A stretch of DNA of 64,000 nucleotides from Ahaetulla prasina (taxonomy: Eukaryota > Chordata > Lepidosauria > Squamata > Colubridae). Positions 32,477-46,970 of the stretch are shown here, one piece after another. The stretch is from NCBI RefSeq assembly GCF_028640845.1, contig NC_080540.1:230252794-230316793 (forward strand), given 5' to 3'. A model generated the notes under the pieces. It worked only from the letters and a program-made list of their open reading frames with translations, was not told where the DNA came from and did not search any database. Positions within the stretch are counted from its first letter, which is position 1; every line of letters begins with the position of its first letter. The position numbers and the translations under genes were made by a program.

Positions 32477-32688
32477 TATGGGTAAAAATGTTTGTAAAAC
32501 CTTTTGAATAAAAAAAAAGATTCCAATAATGATAAAATATGCTTGCCTTGGCATATTTTATTACTCAGATATGTACATTCCTGTATTAAGGATATTCATA
32601 AAGGCATTTAGCATGCCATGGTTAATCAGGCCATAAATGTTATCAGCAGTCACATATATCTTTATAATATTAAGGTTAAACTATTGCA

Positions 32689-32824
32689 GATGGCTGTCAA
32701 ACTCCTGGCCCATGGGCCGGGATGCATCCTGCACTGGCCACGCATATGCTCGGTTAAGCGAAGGGGGCAAAAGTCCCAATATGTCATGTGACGACACTGT
32801 GATGCCATGATTTTGACACCCCTG
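32689..32824. mobile_element. hAT-like MITE, decayed, with exact 8-bp TSD
   Basis: The left end GATGGCTGTCAAACTCC is decayed; the right end is TTTTGACACCCCTG. The duplication CTATTGCA (32681-32688, 32825-32832) is exact. The interior carries ATGTCATGTGACGACACTGT. It is the same family as 28808 and 35813. Confidence 0.78.
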
Positions 32825-33371
32825 CTATTGCAGTATGCTTTTTATAGGGTAGCTCTTTAAAGGACTAGCATGTAATAGAAACTGCCAGATAGGGCTACTT
32901 GGGCTTTAGATTGGAATTCCAGTGTCTGCATTATTTTTTCAGCAGACTGTAAAGTACTGTTTTTGACCAATAAAGCCCTGGCTTTTTATGGATCTGGAAG
33001 ATTGATTTCCCATGTTCCTAACAACAATCTTTGTTATAACTGTTTTCCCTTTTGCATGGCTAACCCTCAATTCTAACAGTGAAGTCTTATAAGCCAATAT
33101 TCTCAATGGCTGTTTGAAAACGGTTTGGCTTAGAAGCATTGTTCTGTTCTACAAGGCCAGCCCATTGAGCCCTTGGCTTGGAGTGAAATGTTTATTTCTC
33201 TTACAAGCCTTTCAGTCATCGGTGAGAGTGTTTGCAAACATTCCAAAAGGGAGCCCTCATGCCAACACAGTTTACACTGCCTGGTTTTTCTCCTAGGATT
33301 TGGAAAGCATTACCAGACTTCTAGTTTAATCAGCTCAGTAATAAAAAGAAGTGGTGTTATTCTATCTAGAT

Positions 33372-33888
33372 CAGTGGTAGTCAACCTGGTCCCTACCGCC
33401 CACTAGTGGGCGTTCCAGCTTTCATGGTGGGCAGTAGGGGTTTTGTCCGATATTGAAGCACTTTCCTTTTTTTTTAATTTAATTGACTTTTAAAAAAATT
33501 TTCATAGCATTATTTAAAAACATTTTTATTAGGTTTTCATAAAATTCTCTGTGACAATTTAAATTTCTGAAAATATATTATTTGTATCACCTGCGCATAA
33601 GTTTAATTCACGTTACATAAGTGAAACTAAATGGTGCTATAGTGCGACCGCAAACAAAAGAGCCTTGTCCCAGAATAGCTTGCGCATCTCCCCCCACATC
33701 ACCCGCTGTAACAGACAAGCAGAGCTGGTAGCCGGCGCTCCCCCCCAATCCAATCCACGATGCGTGAGAGGCATGGGCAGACGACGATACACGGTGCATT
33801 ATTGTGGAACCGGTAGGCGGTTAGAAAATTTTACTACTAACAGAAATACAAAAGTGGGCGGTAGGTATAAAAAGGTTGACTACCCCCA
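33372..33888. mobile_element. hAT-like element with exact 8-bp TSD
   Basis: Left end CAGTGGTAGTCAACCTGGTC, right end AAAAGGTTGACTACCCCCA, with subterminal CCCACTAGTGGGCG and GTGGGCGGTAG. The flanking duplication ATCTAGAT (33364-33371, 33889-33896) is exact. At 517 bases it is non-autonomous. Its right end is only about 60 bases downstream of the donor of the exon at 33950-34239. Confidence 0.85.
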
Positions 33889-33936
33889 ATCTAGATTCTG
33901 TGTCATACAAAACAAAGGACATCGATGTAACATTCA

Positions 33937-35216
<1,280 letters not shown>

Positions 35217-35246
35217 CTCCATTCCCAGAAGTTTTAGGGCCTTGGG
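35217..35246 (-). CDS. TRPM3: TRPM3 30-base microexon (10 residues)
   Basis: It encodes exactly PKALKLLGME, phase 0 at both ends, between acceptor TTTTTACCCACAG and a near-consensus donor GAG|GTAAGT. It joins FGPKR to DDVPLRR in frame. Skipping it would also keep the frame. A 10-residue cassette at this position is among the alternatively spliced parts of mammalian TRPM3 as I recall. The strong splice sites suggest it is normally included here, but usage cannot be read from DNA. Confidence 0.93.
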
Positions 35247-35812
35247 CTGTGGGTAAAAAAAGAAAAGAATAATTTTATATATAACTTTTCAAAAAGCACA
35301 GGGACTAAATAAAACCTATCCTGTTCATTCATCATTTCTGAATTCAGCATACATACTTTGGAAGCTTCTTGATGTTATTAGTGCAATCACTATCTACTAT
35401 TTAACTGTTTTTACAAATCCCTATTGTTTGGGAAAGATCTGTATTATTGCACAAAAATTCCAAAGTTCGTTAAAGAAAAGTAAACTTTCCTTTAATAATG
35501 TGGACCCTTATGGTTTCCCCCCCCCTCGGCACCCAGATTTATTCCAGCATTTTAAACTTGGACAAAAAAATCAAATGTTGCTCCCTCAACTCCCCAGAAA
35601 ATCCTGAAAGGATATTCTAAATTTCCTATATGTTAGGAACTGGGTAAAATGTCAGCAACATCCTTTTCCACTTTGTATCAGGCTGAGCAATATCTTGCAT
35701 CTAGTGCTTAGCCCCTTGCATCTCTTCAGCATTTTGAAGCTATAATTAGAGTTTGTTGGATACACCTGTAATTGAAAAGAGGCATTCAGGTACAAGCCCA
35801 ATTGTTGTAGGA

Positions 35813-35945
35813 CAGGGGTGTCAAACGCATGTTGTCACGGCAGCATCACATGACGTATCATGAATTCCCCCCTTCGCTAAACTGGGCATGGGTGTGGCCA
35901 AGGTGTGATGCATCTGGTCTGTAGGCCAAGAGTTTGACAGCCCTG
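35813..35945. mobile_element. hAT-like MITE, imperfect 8-bp TSD
   Basis: CAGGGGTGTCAAACGC at the left and GAGTTTGACAGCCCTG at the right. Flanking octamers TTGTAGGA and CTGTAGGG agree at six positions, consistent with an older insertion. It is the same family as 28808. Confidence 0.78.
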
Positions 35946-36734
35946 CTGTAGGGGGTTGGGATGATATTATTGATTGATATCTCCTCCTGTATTTGTAAAG
36001 TGTCATACTTTTATGTGTTTCAATTACTTTAATTTTAAAAAAATGTGATTGGATACATTTTAGAGCGGAGAATGATTTCTTCCAACAGTCATTTTATTTT
36101 CTTACATAGAAAAGCAGCAGGAGATTATGAAATACATATATGTTGGGCTAGGGCCAGAATTCAGTAGTTCATAATTATTTACTGTGAGAAATCCACTGGA
36201 AAATGAAAGGAAAGAATAATAATAATATCTCTCTCTGTGTGTGTGTTTATAATTTACATATAGGTATATCGAACACAGTGTGATCGTCCTGGCATTTCAT
36301 CCCATTGTTATTATCCAGAAAGAAACAGGCTTGGCAGAAATCTGGGACTAATTAGAGTAAGAGCTATATCAATCCTTTGAGGCAGTCCCGGGCAGGAAAC
36401 AGACAGCATAAGAACTATTGAAACTCTACTTTATTATTATAGGAGATAAAACAGAAACTTGAAAGCCTGCCAAATTTTCCCTTTCTCTCCCACTTACACC
36501 CAAAAAACTCAAGGTGGACCATTCTTGAGTTTATTTCTCACTTCCTCCTCCCATTTTTGGGAATTCATTCCTCCTATGCCTAAGGTGATGTTTTCACAGT
36601 GATTGGTGCATATTGTCTCAAGGTTATTTTTGCACTCCTCTAAGGCTATTTTATGTAAAGAGTAGAGGAAGCAAGGACAAAAAACAAGCTGAGGGATTTC
36701 TTGACATGAGAGATGGAAGAGGGAGGAATTGAAG

Positions 36735-36840
36735 TTGAATCTCAGATCAGCCTACTTCACAGGGTTGTTGTTATGGAGAAAAACACATGTGGTTCCTGAG
36801 TGAAAGGAGAGATATCAATCAATACAACAAACAAATAAAA
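36735..36840 (+). mobile_element. tRNA-SINE 3' fragment
   Basis: CCTACTTCACAGGGTTGTTG followed by a degraded tail to AACAAACAAATAAAA matches the 3' part of the SINE at 62505-62853. Confidence 0.45.
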
Positions 36841-37227
36841 GAGAGGACAGGAAAGAAATATATTTTTGTTACAGACTGTGTTTTTGGTATGAGAATGAAA
36901 CAGGGTATGTAACAGAAATAAATAATTTAAGTGTATGTTAGAGCAGGGAGGTGGATGCTGACTAAAATCTAAAGAAGAATTTAGAATTTAGGAAAGGAAT
37001 GACCTTTGAGTAAGTGTATTCAAAGGAAGGAATTTATTCACAGAATGAGCTCAGAACACACCATTTTCTTGTACTGAAGTAACTGGCTCAGCCCAGAATC
37101 ATTATACGGTAGTGCCCATAATAGTTTTTCAGTGTTCAAGATGTATCCAAAGGCCTAGTAATGTCATCTAACTAAGTCACCTTTGACTTGATCACCTGTC
37201 AACCCACCTCGTTAAATTTACTTTTTA

Positions 37228-37407
<180 letters not shown>

Positions 37408-38025
37408 CTATTTTTTTCCAATAGAATAAAAGACACACAAAACAAGGGGGGGGGAAAGATACAACTGATTATTAAGTCTATTACACACATTTTTCTATAA
37501 CTATGAGAGTTTTAAATGAAACGTAAGAAAACATATGATGATACTTATTAATTAATTCACCTTAAAATAGATCCAACCGAAACCTGGATATTCACGCTTG
37601 GAAAAAAGACATAAATTAAGTAAGAAAATGTGTTAAAAGATAGCAGTAACAGAAGATAATAAGTTTCAGAACACAGGATTTAGGCTATTCTGAGAAGAAA
37701 AGCAGGATACACTACTGCAGAACAAGGAAAGCATGAAGGCAAAGCATTTTACAGAAACCCTACGTATTTGCTGGAACCCGGTGGTGTCTCAAATAAGCCA
37801 TACAACAGTCTTATATCCTGAGGTACATGTTTATGCTCAGGTTGGGTGTCTTCCTGCTTCTATCACGCTTCTAAGAATGTCTTTTCCAAACTTACTCCTG
37901 GGACAGGAAGTCAACTTTATCATAAATAGATGCTGAATGCTTTAATCAGAAGTTTTGTTTTTTATTGAATATTAAATATTTATTAATATTAATTAATTAA
38001 TATTAAATAAATATTAAATAAAAAA

Positions 38026-38350
38026 GGTAAAGATAAAGGTTTCCCTTGCACATATGTGCTAGTCGTTCCCAACTCTAGGGGGCAGTGCTCATCTCCGTTT
38101 CAAAGCTGAAGAGCCAGCGCTGTCCGAAGACGTCTCCGTGGTCATGTGGTCGGCATGACTCAACGCCAAAGGCGCACGGAACGCTGTTACCTTCCCACCA
38201 TGGTGGTCCCTATTTTTTCTACTTGCATTTTTTAGGTGCTTTCAAAACTGCTAGGTTGGCAGAAGCTGGGACAAGTAACGGGAGCTCACTCCGTTACACG
38301 GCAGCACTAGGGATTCGAACCGCCGAGCTGCCGACCTTTCGATCGACATT
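38026..38350 (-). mobile_element. Sauria-type SINE (tRNA-derived, BovB-like tail)
   Basis: Read on the minus strand: GAAAGGTCGGCAGCTCGGCG, then GCGGTTCGAATCCC as RNA polymerase III B box, then the SINE body (GTCATGCCGACCACATGACC, CGGAGACGTCTTCGGACAGC), ending GAACGACTAGCACATATGTG, AGGGAAACCTTTATCTTTACC. The 3' tail and ACCTTT-like end are typical of squamate SINEs mobilised by BovB. The element seems close to full length apart from the first part of the tRNA head. Confidence 0.85.
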
Positions 38351-40902
38351 AAATATTTAGCAGAAGTCTCCTTCCTGTGATTCTTTAACTAATACTTTCA
38401 CTTTTATTTCCTAAAACACCAAAACTGTCTTCATACACATGGTTGACAATTAAAAAGTGAAAAATTCTGATATCTACCAGGCTGCAGAATTAAAATTCTT
38501 TCACTTGAAGTTTTGGTTACTGACTTTTTTGCTATGTGGTCCTGCATCTTCCAAAAAGTAAATATATTTGGCTGTAATCACTGTGAAATAATATCTGATA
38601 TCTAGGAAAAGTATGTGCAGAAGAATTTATTTTAACTTTTTAGAGACAAATCTATATGACAGTGAATTTGTCCTCATTCTTTTTTTTTTGAGATTCCAAT
38701 GTGTCCTTATTTAAATAAAAGTTGATTTAAGTTATATCTAATTATTTTCATATACCATCTATCATTTAGTGCCAAAATTCATCTGTTACCTCATTACTTA
38801 GCACTGAGTGGGCCAAATAATGAATTTACCTCATAAGCCATTTCTCAGATCTTGCTCCACTGACTTTCAATTCTCCTAATATCAAAAAGGACATGTTTCT
38901 ATGTTATTACTGCAATGCAAAAACAGTTTACAACCCACCCACCCCCATATATAGAAAGCATAGGCCTGTTGTATATACAAAATCTTGCACTTGCTTATTT
39001 GTCCTCTCTAAATAAATATATTGCTTTAAGAATGATAGTATAGTTGATGTAGCCCGCACTTCATATGCCTAGTAAACAAACAAAAAATGCCATTTTGAGA
39101 TTACTGTAATCGTGCCTATATTACTTGTTTAGGATTTATATTATGAACTATTAATCTTACTGGTTCTAAAGACATTTGAACAGATCAAATTTATATAATC
39201 TGGTCAATTGCCAATTAAAATAACATGAACATAAAACAAAGTTTTTGATTCCAAATATTTTAAATGATTACACAATCTATTGGTATTTTTACTAAATTTT
39301 ATTCTACTCAGGTATCAATCTGCTAGCTGCAAACTGAGAATCATTCTTCTGGTTTTTTTTCTAAATTAGAAGGTATTCAAACCTATTCAAGTAATGTCTG
39401 AATACCCAAATAAAAGTGAAATATTTCTATGATATTTTTATGACTCAGATTGTAAGGCTTAGTTGTAGTTTTGTTTCTTCTAGAAAAACCCAAGAATAAT
39501 TCCTTCTTCTAAAGCCTTTTAAAGTATAGCCTGATGATGTTGATTGTAATGACATTTCATTATTTTAAGAACTTTATTGCTTTGTTTGAAAAGCAATTTC
39601 TACTCAAATGGCTCTCTCCTTTTAAATTGACATGCTTAGGACTAAAGAATAAATTGTTAGAAATCCAGAAAGTGACACCTTTTCTACAGATGCTTAATTT
39701 TGAGCATAATCATAATGCCTACTGATCATGAATTAATCACAAAGGTATCTTACTAAATATATACCTAGTAAGAGAGATGAGGGGAAAAGGGTAGAAATGT
39801 TTACTATATAAACGTTAGAGGGCACTCTTTAGCCATCAAAGTTCCCAACGTATCTTCCTTTTGTTATTTGAGTAATCATTAAACATCAAATTTGGCAAAA
39901 AAGTAGTCATTATAGGCCAAACACTTTTCTGACTAATGACTTGTTGTCAGTGCCCTTGATTTCAAACATAGGAAAAATGGCCTTTATTAACTGAATGAAA
40001 GAGGTGAAAAGGTCACATTGTCCATTCTTTTCCATAAACTCATTAGAGCATGCATTTATTTAGAACTGGAATTCAAGAGTTAGCCATGATCTTTCATAGT
40101 TATCACTTTTAAAGTCTTTTAATAGGAGGAAAAGTGCATAATTTTGCTGTTTTTACTAATTTCCCTTTTCCTGCATGCAAGCAAAATTATTTTTATGGTT
40201 ACTTGAACGGTGTTCTCCTTGCACCCTTTACAATTAGAAATGATTTTCCTTAACATAATTGGATAGCAAAGACTATCTCCAATATAAGGTTCTGCTCATG
40301 CTGCACTTTTATACTATTGAAAAAACCTGGATTTTGTTACTTGAAATATATAACTGCTACATAACCACAAGAGCTTTTTTTGGAATTTTTCATATGCAGT
40401 TTTAAATGTGCTCACATTCTGCTTTATATTTAGCTGTTTAATTTTCAAGTAACATAAAGGTGCCTGGAATGTACATATTAAAATTATTTTTCAGTCTTAA
40501 TATTAAACTGCTCTTCAGCAGAATAAAGTGAGTATAATTTATTTCTCTGGGCAATACTTACAAAGTGCTTCATTTTAACAAATATTTATTTGATCTTAAA
40601 GGGTTACAATAAAACTGATGTTAAGCTATGGGAAATAAACATTCATCGGAATGAGATAAGTTGCTTTAAACAGTCATCTGTCTCTGTCATGGGCAGTGAA
40701 ACATTGTGCTGTCAACATAATGATATGTTGCATTAAGAGGTTATTTTCTAGAATGCCATTTCATTTAAGTTGCTGTCAGATTTGTTGATAGATTCAGAAA
40801 CTGAAGAGAAAGAAATGTTATCAGCTACAGGTCTACAGGAATCATCTAATATCTTGTAGCATAACATTTTAGTTCTTCATTATTTATGAAGTGAAGATGT
40901 GT

Positions 40903-40958
40903 GTGTGTTTGTGTTTGTGTGTGTCTCTCTGTATGTGTGTGTGTGTGTCTGTGTGCAC
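40903..40958. repeat. (GT)n imperfect microsatellite
   Basis: GTGTGTGTTTGTGTTTGTGT with CTCTCT and further GTGTCTGTG units. It lies in the repeat-poor intron 37408-42426. Confidence 0.9.
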
Positions 40959-42426
40959 GCATATATGTGATATTCATACAAAATGAACAGGGAAGCAAAA
41001 AGCTTGAATTAAATTAATCCCTGATTTTAAATTAGGCAACACTGCTGAATATTCATGACATTTTTAGTTGTAAAAAGTTCTGTTATTGTCCCAATAGACG
41101 TTTAGCTCTGTTATTGAAAAAATTGTTACACATTTTGGCCTGGTTCTCCAAAATTAAATGAAGTAACAAGTGTAAAATAAGTTCTCAAAAAGTTTTTCTC
41201 CTGCTTCCAAGCATATTCAAACATTTCATTTTTTTCCTCAAATTTCTGAGTTACTTACGATTTAAAATTCTTTAAACATTTTGTTGGAAACTCTGTCTCT
41301 GCATTTTTGTTTTACAAACATTTAAAGGGCAACCGATTTTAAATCTATATTTTTCTCATTCTCTGGAAATTTATGTTTTACAGCGAAATTGCCTTAAAAC
41401 TGAAATCTACAAATATGTAAATTTCTATCTGATGGTCTTTGGATTTTATGCATGAGTTTCAAGCTCCAGATGATTATAAGATCGTGATCAAGTACATATG
41501 CACCCACTAAGTAATCGATATTATGTTCACCTGTTTTAGTATCTATTTCCCCCTTCCTCCCAATTTATAAATAATCAATTTATAGTTTTGCCAGCAAAAA
41601 GAAAATTTGGGGGATGAGGTTTTATTTAGCTAATGTTATGCTCTGGTTTGTCTCACATTATTCTTATGGACAGATACAGTTGAGACTTTCTTATACCAAT
41701 TTAAAGTTGGGGGTTAATTTATATCATTGTATCTCCATGAAGAAAATCAGTGTCCAGCATAAAGGCATGAAGAAGCTGTAAGAATTGCAACCAAAACCTG
41801 TAGGGCCAACAAGTTTCTTTTCACTTTCTTCTTCACTCTGCTGCTAATCATGCAAGAGATGGAATATGATTGAATAGGATCCAAGACATATTGATAAAAA
41901 GCACAATCTCTTTCCACCAGTTCCTTTAAATAGCTTCAGTCACACAAACTGAGTTATATCTAAGCTGCCTTCTTTTTAAACTTGCTACTTCAAAAAGATA
42001 AGGGGCTTTATAAAAAAAATAGCACTTAACGAAGCTGAAAATAATGCAATGATTCAAGGTCCAGCACAACAATAATATATATTGCAATGTCCAACACTGG
42101 CCCACAATATGGAAGTCAGCATTCATAACACTGATGGCTATTAAAATACATCTATTGCGTAAATCCACGTCACATGAAAAACACCTACAGTCCACTAGCA
42201 GAAGCAGTATACCTAAAGCATCTAAAGTAACCACTAGCAGCCACTAAATAGTTAACTGTACTGTACACAAGCCTGAGAATCATTACGAACACATATTGCA
42301 CAACTGCAATGGCAGAAAGTGGAAGAAAGCTCTTGTTGGTAGCCCATGCAAAACAGAGGCTGTCTCTAATGACAAGAAGCAGCTACAGTATTACCTTCAT
42401 GTTACTGTCCACCTTCGGACTCTTAC

Positions 42427-42477
42427 CTTTTTGACATCTCTGACAAGGTGATACAAAGTGTTGGATGGCCCATGTCT
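42427..42477 (-). CDS. TRPM3: TRPM3 51-base exon (17 residues), possible splice cassette
   Basis: It encodes RHGPSNTLYHLVRDVKK, phase 0 at both ends, with acceptor CCTTTTCAG and donor AAG|GTAAGA. It joins LEELYNT to GNLPPDYR. Skipping it would keep the frame. A short N-terminal cassette called ICF, whose loss makes mammalian TRPM3 non-functional, has about this length; I cannot be certain that this exon is the same cassette. Confidence 0.93.
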
Positions 42478-43908
<1,431 letters not shown>

Positions 43909-45312
43909 CTAAAAAGGAAATAGCTTAATCAGGGAGATCTTGTGATCAATGGAGAAAGTTCATACAAAAAGAGAAATATTTTTCATTTTCCTATCATTTA
44001 AAAAATGGGTTTCACACAGCATTATTTTTCAATACAATTTTGGGATGTTGTAAGCTTCTTTTACTTCTATTCTCTTGGGGTGGATGTCTCCTGTCACTTT
44101 TTACCAACTGGTATCATTTATCATTAAACACACTAACCCCAGTACAAAATACTGAGTGACTCTTAAAGCTTGCATTTCTCCACTGGAAGAATTGTTCAGT
44201 ATCCTCCATTTTCTGTTCTTCAGTTTTATCAATTGTGAGAGGATATATTCTCTTGGTCAAACTTTGCGGAATGGTTTTGGAAATTTAAGTATGCCAGATT
44301 TACCATGGACTTTATCAAAAGTTCTCAAGAGTTGAAAAATTTCATTTAGGAATTCATTATATTAATGAATATGAAACAATACTTGTTTATCTGTGGCTCT
44401 GTTCAGTATTCAGTCAAAATGGAAGAAGCAGTGAAGAGCACTTGCCTTTTCCTAGTTGTGCTGGTGACATAAGTGAAATTATGGTCTCCATATTACAACA
44501 TGATTGTCTGTGGCAGAGAGCCTTCACACATAACAACGGTTCCATTGGACAGTTCTGAATTCCAGCTTATGTGGAAATGATCACATATACAGCTAGCCTT
44601 CTTACTGAAGATAATTGCCCTTTCCGCCATTAATCCTCCACCAGGTCCATCTATCCCAACCTACTCAACAACTTTCCATTAATTTTCTTATCTGAAGTCA
44701 TTATATTTCTTTTCCATAACACTCAGAAATGTTATTCATCCCTCCCAAATTTTTAGCTTTTTCTTTCTGACACAGAAGCTGAGATGGAAATTGTGGAATT
44801 TTCTGAACAACTGAAGATTCTATATTTGAATTGCATCCACTCCATTACTTATTGTATTTGTATATCTGCGGCATCTTTACACATGTGCAAAATTACAGGT
44901 GGGCCAGAACATTTTTTCAACCTTGTTATTTGAGGTTTCGTTATCTGGAGTTGCTGAACTGGAACAGAGCCTCTCAAAATATATATCGAGAGAGAACAAA
45001 AGTGCATAATATGACATTTCAGACATCTCAAGTGGCAGAATAAGCCACAATAAATATAGTTGTCCTTAGATTTTTTCTACAAAATAAAGAACAATTGGTT
45101 ATGCTGTATTTTAAACAGCTCCACTAGATGACACTATTTCCTACAAGAAAAATTACAGACATCTTTATTATGATTACATGACAATGTAATGTATTATGAT
45201 TACATTATGTTCCAAAATCTCTCTCTTTCTCTCTCTCTCCCTCCTTCTTCTCCCCCATGAAAATAACCATGCTCAACTGGAAAAGTATTTGATAACTATA
45301 TAAATACTGTAC
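43909..45312. other. Intron, nothing assigned
   Basis: A 1.4-kb intron. A CT-rich low-complexity run lies at about 45221-45254. I recognise no transposable element or gene in it. Confidence 0.5.
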
Positions 45313-45413
45313 CGGCCACTGTTGTCCATAAATAAAAATCTGGCTGCGAGCAATGTCTACCCTGTTCCAAGCTAATGCCAAACTCAGTTGATCTGGAGCA
45401 GAGGCATTTGCTC
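45313..45413 (-). CDS. TRPM3: TRPM3 exon, TRPM homology region
   Basis: 101 bases. Two bases complete glycine, then [20 protein letters not shown] and [13 protein letters not shown]. The acceptor is TTTCTACAG; the donor CCG|GTACAG has a non-consensus +4 to +6 but the in-frame join to VGSLEQ confirms it. The motif [13 protein letters not shown] is a TRPM signature. An hAT-like element with a hairpin array begins about 100 bases away on the plus side (45517). Confidence 0.97.
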
Positions 45414-45516
45414 CTGTAGAAATTGAGAAGAATATGAATATTTAATTAATTCAACACAGTCAGTGGCAAAACAGACCCTCATGAGAAATAAAAGGAAAGA
45501 AAGTAGACATATGGTC

Positions 45517-46292
45517 CAGGGGTAAAATGCTCCCGGTTCGGACCGGATCGTCTGATCCGGTAGCAATGGTGACAGGTGGTTCGGAGAACCAGTAGCAAAA
45601 ATCCCTGCCCTCCCGCCTGCTGAGCCATGTAATTTTCAAAGGTTTTTTTTTTTACTTTTAAAAGTATTTTTTCTTCAGTCAAAAAAATGCTTTTAAAAGG
45701 TTCTGGCGATCAGGCAACTCAGCTGGGATTGTCAGAACCCTTTAAAAGCATTTTTTAAAAGGATTTTTTTTGTAAAAAAAAAAAGCTTTTAAAAGGCTCC
45801 TCTGGTGATCCCAGCTAAGTTGCCTGATCATCAAAGGCTTTTAAAAGCATTTTTTTACAACCTCTTCGGCCGAAGAGGTTGTAAAAAATGTTTTTAAAAG
45901 GTTCTGGAAATCAGGCAACTCAGCTGGGATCGTCAGAATCCTTTAAAAGCTTTTAAAATGCTCCTCTGGTGATCCCAGCTGAGTTGCCTGATCATCAGAG
46001 GCTTTTAAAAGCATTTTTTAACAACCTCTTCAGTTGAAGAGGTTGTAGAAAAAATGCTTTTAAAAGGTTCTGGTAATTAGGCAACTCAGCTGGGATTGTC
46101 AGAACCCTTTAAAAGCTTTTAAAATGCTCCTCTGGTGATCCCAGCTGAGTTGCCTGATCATCAGAGGGTTTTAAAAGCATTTTTTAACAACCTCTTCGAC
46201 CGAAGAGGTTATAGAAAAAATGCTTTTAAAAGAAAAAAAAAGTTGGCCACGCCCACAGAACCGGTAGTAAAAAAATTTACATTTCACCCCTG
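45517..46292. mobile_element. hAT-like element containing a hairpin tandem array
   Basis: 776 bases flanked by the exact duplication ATATGGTC (45509-45516, 46293-46300). Ends are CAGGGGTAAAATGC and ACATTTCACCCCTG. Subterminal parts (GGTTCGGAGAACCAGTAGCA; ACGCCCACAGAACCGGTAGT) match the elements at 53222 and 60254. The centre is taken up by the array described separately. Confidence 0.88.
45681..46235. repeat. Tandem array of long hairpins, unit about 165 bases
   Basis: Each unit contains CAACCTCTTC and its complement back to back (centres near 45869, 46034 and 46200; spacing 164 and 166). These are followed by AGGCAACTCAGCTGGGAT and, in reverse, ATCCCAGCTGAGTTGCCT. The first centre is a perfect 24-base palindrome (45858-45881). 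TTTTAAAAGC palindromes separate the parts. Both tandem and inverted symmetry are thus present at once. Confidence 0.92.
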
Positions 46293-46970
46293 ATATGGTC
46301 CAAATGAGAGTTATTACAATGATATTTATACAATTTTCTTGCTCAAAGTTAGCAGTCTAGTTCAAGATATTTAAATAAACCAGGATGCCTGAATATTTTG
46401 GAAAATTAAGATTATAAATTAAAGGTCTCATTATAACAAGGCAATAGTAACTAAGAAATTCCATTTTTTTCTAACTTTGATAAGCTAGGGTTTATACATG
46501 CAGATTTATGAAAAAAAAATCTGGAACCCCTTTCTCAAAAAGCGGGTTAACAGAAGCAGAACTGTCTTACAACTGAGATGTGGTATAGAAGCTTGTATTA
46601 ATTCTGCTTGCTAAATTAATCTAATGTTAAAAGAATCTCTCAGAGGTCTCCTTTATACATTCCTCTCAGATACTAAACACAGGAGTTTGCTTAGTCAGAA
46701 GGAAGGACATAACTTAGTTTGTTTAGTTATTTTATATAATTGAAAAAATTGTCTATTGTCCATACAGAGAACAAAGCTTATATAACATTTTAAATTGTAG
46801 GTTATTTTCTGCCTTTCCAATGATCGCGTGAGTGGCCATTTTTGCGGTCCTTTTCAAGGCCCCTGGAGGCAGTTGACTATGCTGACATGACAGTCCTCCC
46901 AAGCCTGGGATCTGGGTTCCTATGCTGCCAATCTCTTTCCTAGCAGTTCCATTCCTTTTAAAACACAATA

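Larger units (their letters stand above)
29850..32532 (+). mobile_element. ORF1-only L1-type retrotransposon with 16-bp TSD
   Basis: The insert 29866-32516 is bounded by an exact 16-base duplication, AAGATTCCAATAATGA (29850-29865, 32517-32532), and ends in a short poly-A. Order: a GC-richer 5' leader (29866-30493), an L1 ORF1 in two frames (30494-31541), then about 1 kb of AT-rich sequence, a G-rich tract and the tail. No endonuclease or reverse-transcriptase motifs are seen. A short block near 32084-32215 (SNWTFATEILEDGISYTVED) may be a leftover of the ORF2 C-terminus. The exact duplication shows integration of the element in about its present form or recent enough to keep both copies. Confidence 0.88.
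37408..42426. other. Five-kb intron, mostly unassigned
   Basis: Apart from the Sauria-type SINE near 38026-38350 and a GT array near 40903-40958, this is the longest repeat-poor stretch in the window. I see no ORF with family character. Conserved non-coding elements could be present but cannot be judged without alignment. Confidence 0.55.
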
